This document shows, in pieces, positions 62,866 through 64,000 of a stretch of 64,000 bases of DNA (within the stretch, counting starts at the first letter, position 1; each line of letters opens with the position of its first letter). The stretch is taken from contig NZ_JAKPBU010000007.1 of NCBI RefSeq assembly GCF_022662495.1, positions 1-64,000 on the forward strand, read 5' to 3'. The stretch is from Lysobacter sp. M2-1 (GTDB taxonomy: Bacteria; Pseudomonadota; Gammaproteobacteria; Xanthomonadales; Xanthomonadaceae). The position numbers and the translations under genes were made by a program. Under the pieces are notes generated by a model. That model was not told where the DNA came from. It saw nothing but the letters and a program-made list of their open reading frames with translations, and did no database searches.

Positions 62866-64000
62866 TTGACCGCCAACATCCTGTGGCTGCACGACCTGCG
62901 CCTGACCGATCTCGCCCAGGTCGGCGGCAAGAACTCCTCGCTCGGCGAGATGATCGGCGAGCTCTCCGGGCTCGGTGTGTCGGTGCCCGGCGGTTTCGCC
63001 ACCACCGCCGACGCGTTCAAGTCCTTCATCGCGCACAACACCCTGCACCAGCGGATCTACGACCGGCTGGCGACGCTGGACGTGGAGGATGTCCGGGCGC
63101 TCACTGCTGCCGGTACGGAAATCCGAAGCTGGGTGATCGATGCGCCGCTGCAGCCGGAGCTGGACCGGGACATCCGCACCGCCTATGCCAGGCTGTGCGC
63201 CGAACAGGGCGGAGCCGCGTCCAACGGCAACGATGTCGCGGTGGCGGTGCGTTCGTCCGCGACCGCGGAAGACCTGCCCGATGCGTCCTTCGCCGGCCAG
63301 CAGGAGACCTTCCTGAATGTCACCGGCGCCGACGATGTAGTCCGCAAGGTCAAGGAAGTCTTCGCCTCGCTGTACAACGACCGTGCCATCGCCTATCGCG
63401 TGCACCACGGCTTCAAGCATGAAGACGTGTTCCTGTCGGCCGGCGTGCAGCTGATGGTGCGTTCGGATGTCGGCTCCGCCGGGGTGCTGTTCACCCTGGA
63501 CACCGAATCCGGGTTCCGCGACGTGGTGTTCATTACCGCCAGCTACGGGCTTGGCGAAATGGTCGTGCAAGGCGCGGTGAATCCCGACGAGTTCTACGTC
63601 TACAAGCCGACCCTGCGCCAGGGCAAGCCCGCGATCCTGCGCCGCTCGCTGGGCAGCAAGCAGCTGCGCATGGTGTATTCGGACGAACCCGGAGAGCGCG
63701 TGCGCACCGAACAGACGCCCGCCGAGCTGCGCTCGAAGTTCTCGATCTCCGACGCCGACGTGCAGGAACTGGCGAAGCAGGCGCTGGTGATCGAACAGCA
63801 CTACGACCGTCCGATGGACATCGAATGGGGCAAGGACGGCATCACCGGCAAGCTCTACATCCTGCAGGCGCGTCCGGAGACGGTGAAGTCGCGCGCGCAC
63901 GTCACCCAGATCGAGCGCTACACCCTGTCGCAACGCGGCCAGGTGGTGGCCGAAGGCCGCGCCATCGGCAGCAAGATCGGCAGCGGCGTGGCGCGCGTGG
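62866..64000 (+). CDS. ppsA: Phosphoenolpyruvate synthase, N-terminal part (runs off the window)
   Basis: Pyruvate, water dikinase, making PEP from pyruvate for gluconeogenesis. The 378 residues present are the ATP-grasp nucleotide-binding domain: [25 protein letters not shown] at the start, [24 protein letters not shown] near residue 125, the [19 protein letters not shown] block and [11 protein letters not shown] near 330. The TTG at 62866 is the start, with GGAG 7 nt upstream; no ATG lies in the conserved N-terminus. The central His domain and C-terminal barrel lie beyond base 64000. Confidence 0.95.
   Translation, partial: MTANILWLHDLRLTDLAQVGGKNSSLGEMIGELSGLGVSVPGGFATTADAFKSFIAHNTLHQRIYDRLATLDVEDVRALTAAGTEIRSWVIDAPLQPELDRDIRTAYARLCAEQGGAASNGNDVAVAVRSSATAEDLPDASFAGQQETFLNVTGADDVVRKVKEVFASLYNDRAIAYRVHHGFKHEDVFLSAGVQLMVRSDVGSAGVLFTLDTESGFRDVVFITASYGLGEMVVQGAVNPDEFYVYKPTLRQGKPAILRRSLGSKQLRMVYSDEPGERVRTEQTPAELRSKFSISDADVQELAKQALVIEQHYDRPMDIEWGKDGITGKLYILQARPETVKSRAHVTQIERYTLSQRGQVVAEGRAIGSKIGSGVARV

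Overview
The window is GC-rich chromosomal DNA, almost certainly from a gammaproteobacterium of the Xanthomonadales/Lysobacterales (Xanthomonas, Lysobacter or Rhodanobacter relatives). The evidence is two large TonB-dependent receptors, a CopL-CopA-CopB copper operon, a ytfQRT-yjfF sugar importer, the ppsR/ppsA pair and a XerCD dif-like site. The window starts inside an ABC permease gene and ends inside ppsA. High GC gives nearly every gene a long antisense or out-of-frame shadow; those are left out.

Layout. 1-4.5 kb: a minus-strand hibernation-factor and ABC-exporter operon, divergent from hsp20, an exported coiled-coil protein and a DUF883 protein. 4.7-16.1 kb: an oxidative L-arabinose-type pentose island with a GH43 glycosidase, a sugar-acid dehydratase, an SDR sugar dehydrogenase, a LysR regulator, an AraD1-family protein and a complete YtfQ-YtfR-YtfT-YjfF transporter. 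16.13 kb: a dif-like site between convergent operons. 16.3-29 kb: two minus-strand metal operons, DUF5676-leader-CusCBA and leader-TonB receptor-PepSY-PepSY/ferredoxin reductase. 29-30.4 kb: a gene-poor stretch with three inverted repeats, G/C homopolymers and an ORF fragment. 30.4-34.3 kb: a TonB receptor and a LacI regulator. 34.3-52.3 kb: a stress/anaerobiosis island (exported coiled-coil protein, UbiB kinase, beta-CASP nuclease, AMP-phosphorylase-like enzyme, PRPP-synthetase-like enzyme, diguanylate cyclase, two-component pair, Fnr-like regulator, SDR, two universal stress proteins, two Pat-type acetyltransferases, L,D-transpeptidase). 52.4-60.6 kb: copper ATPase and CueR, then copL-copA-copB-cytochrome-NTF2-DUF411. 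60.9-64 kb: a structured element, tRNA-Glu, tRNA-Ala, DUF1249, ppsR and ppsA.

Two regulatory patterns link these blocks. First, eleven FNR-type boxes (TTGAY-N4-RTCAR, nine of them reading TTGAY...TCAA with at least one perfect half) lie only in promoter regions of the stress genes. In most cases a TAGSYT-like -10 element follows 21-23 nt after the box, the geometry of class II FNR promoters. One box lies upstream of the local Fnr-like regulator itself, which lacks the iron-sulfur cysteines of FNR. Second, each of the three metal operons is headed by a short exported Cys/His-rich protein. The gap between each leader and the next gene can fold so that the downstream ribosome-binding site is paired or crowded, as expected for copper-sensing leader proteins of the CutF/CruR/CopL kind.
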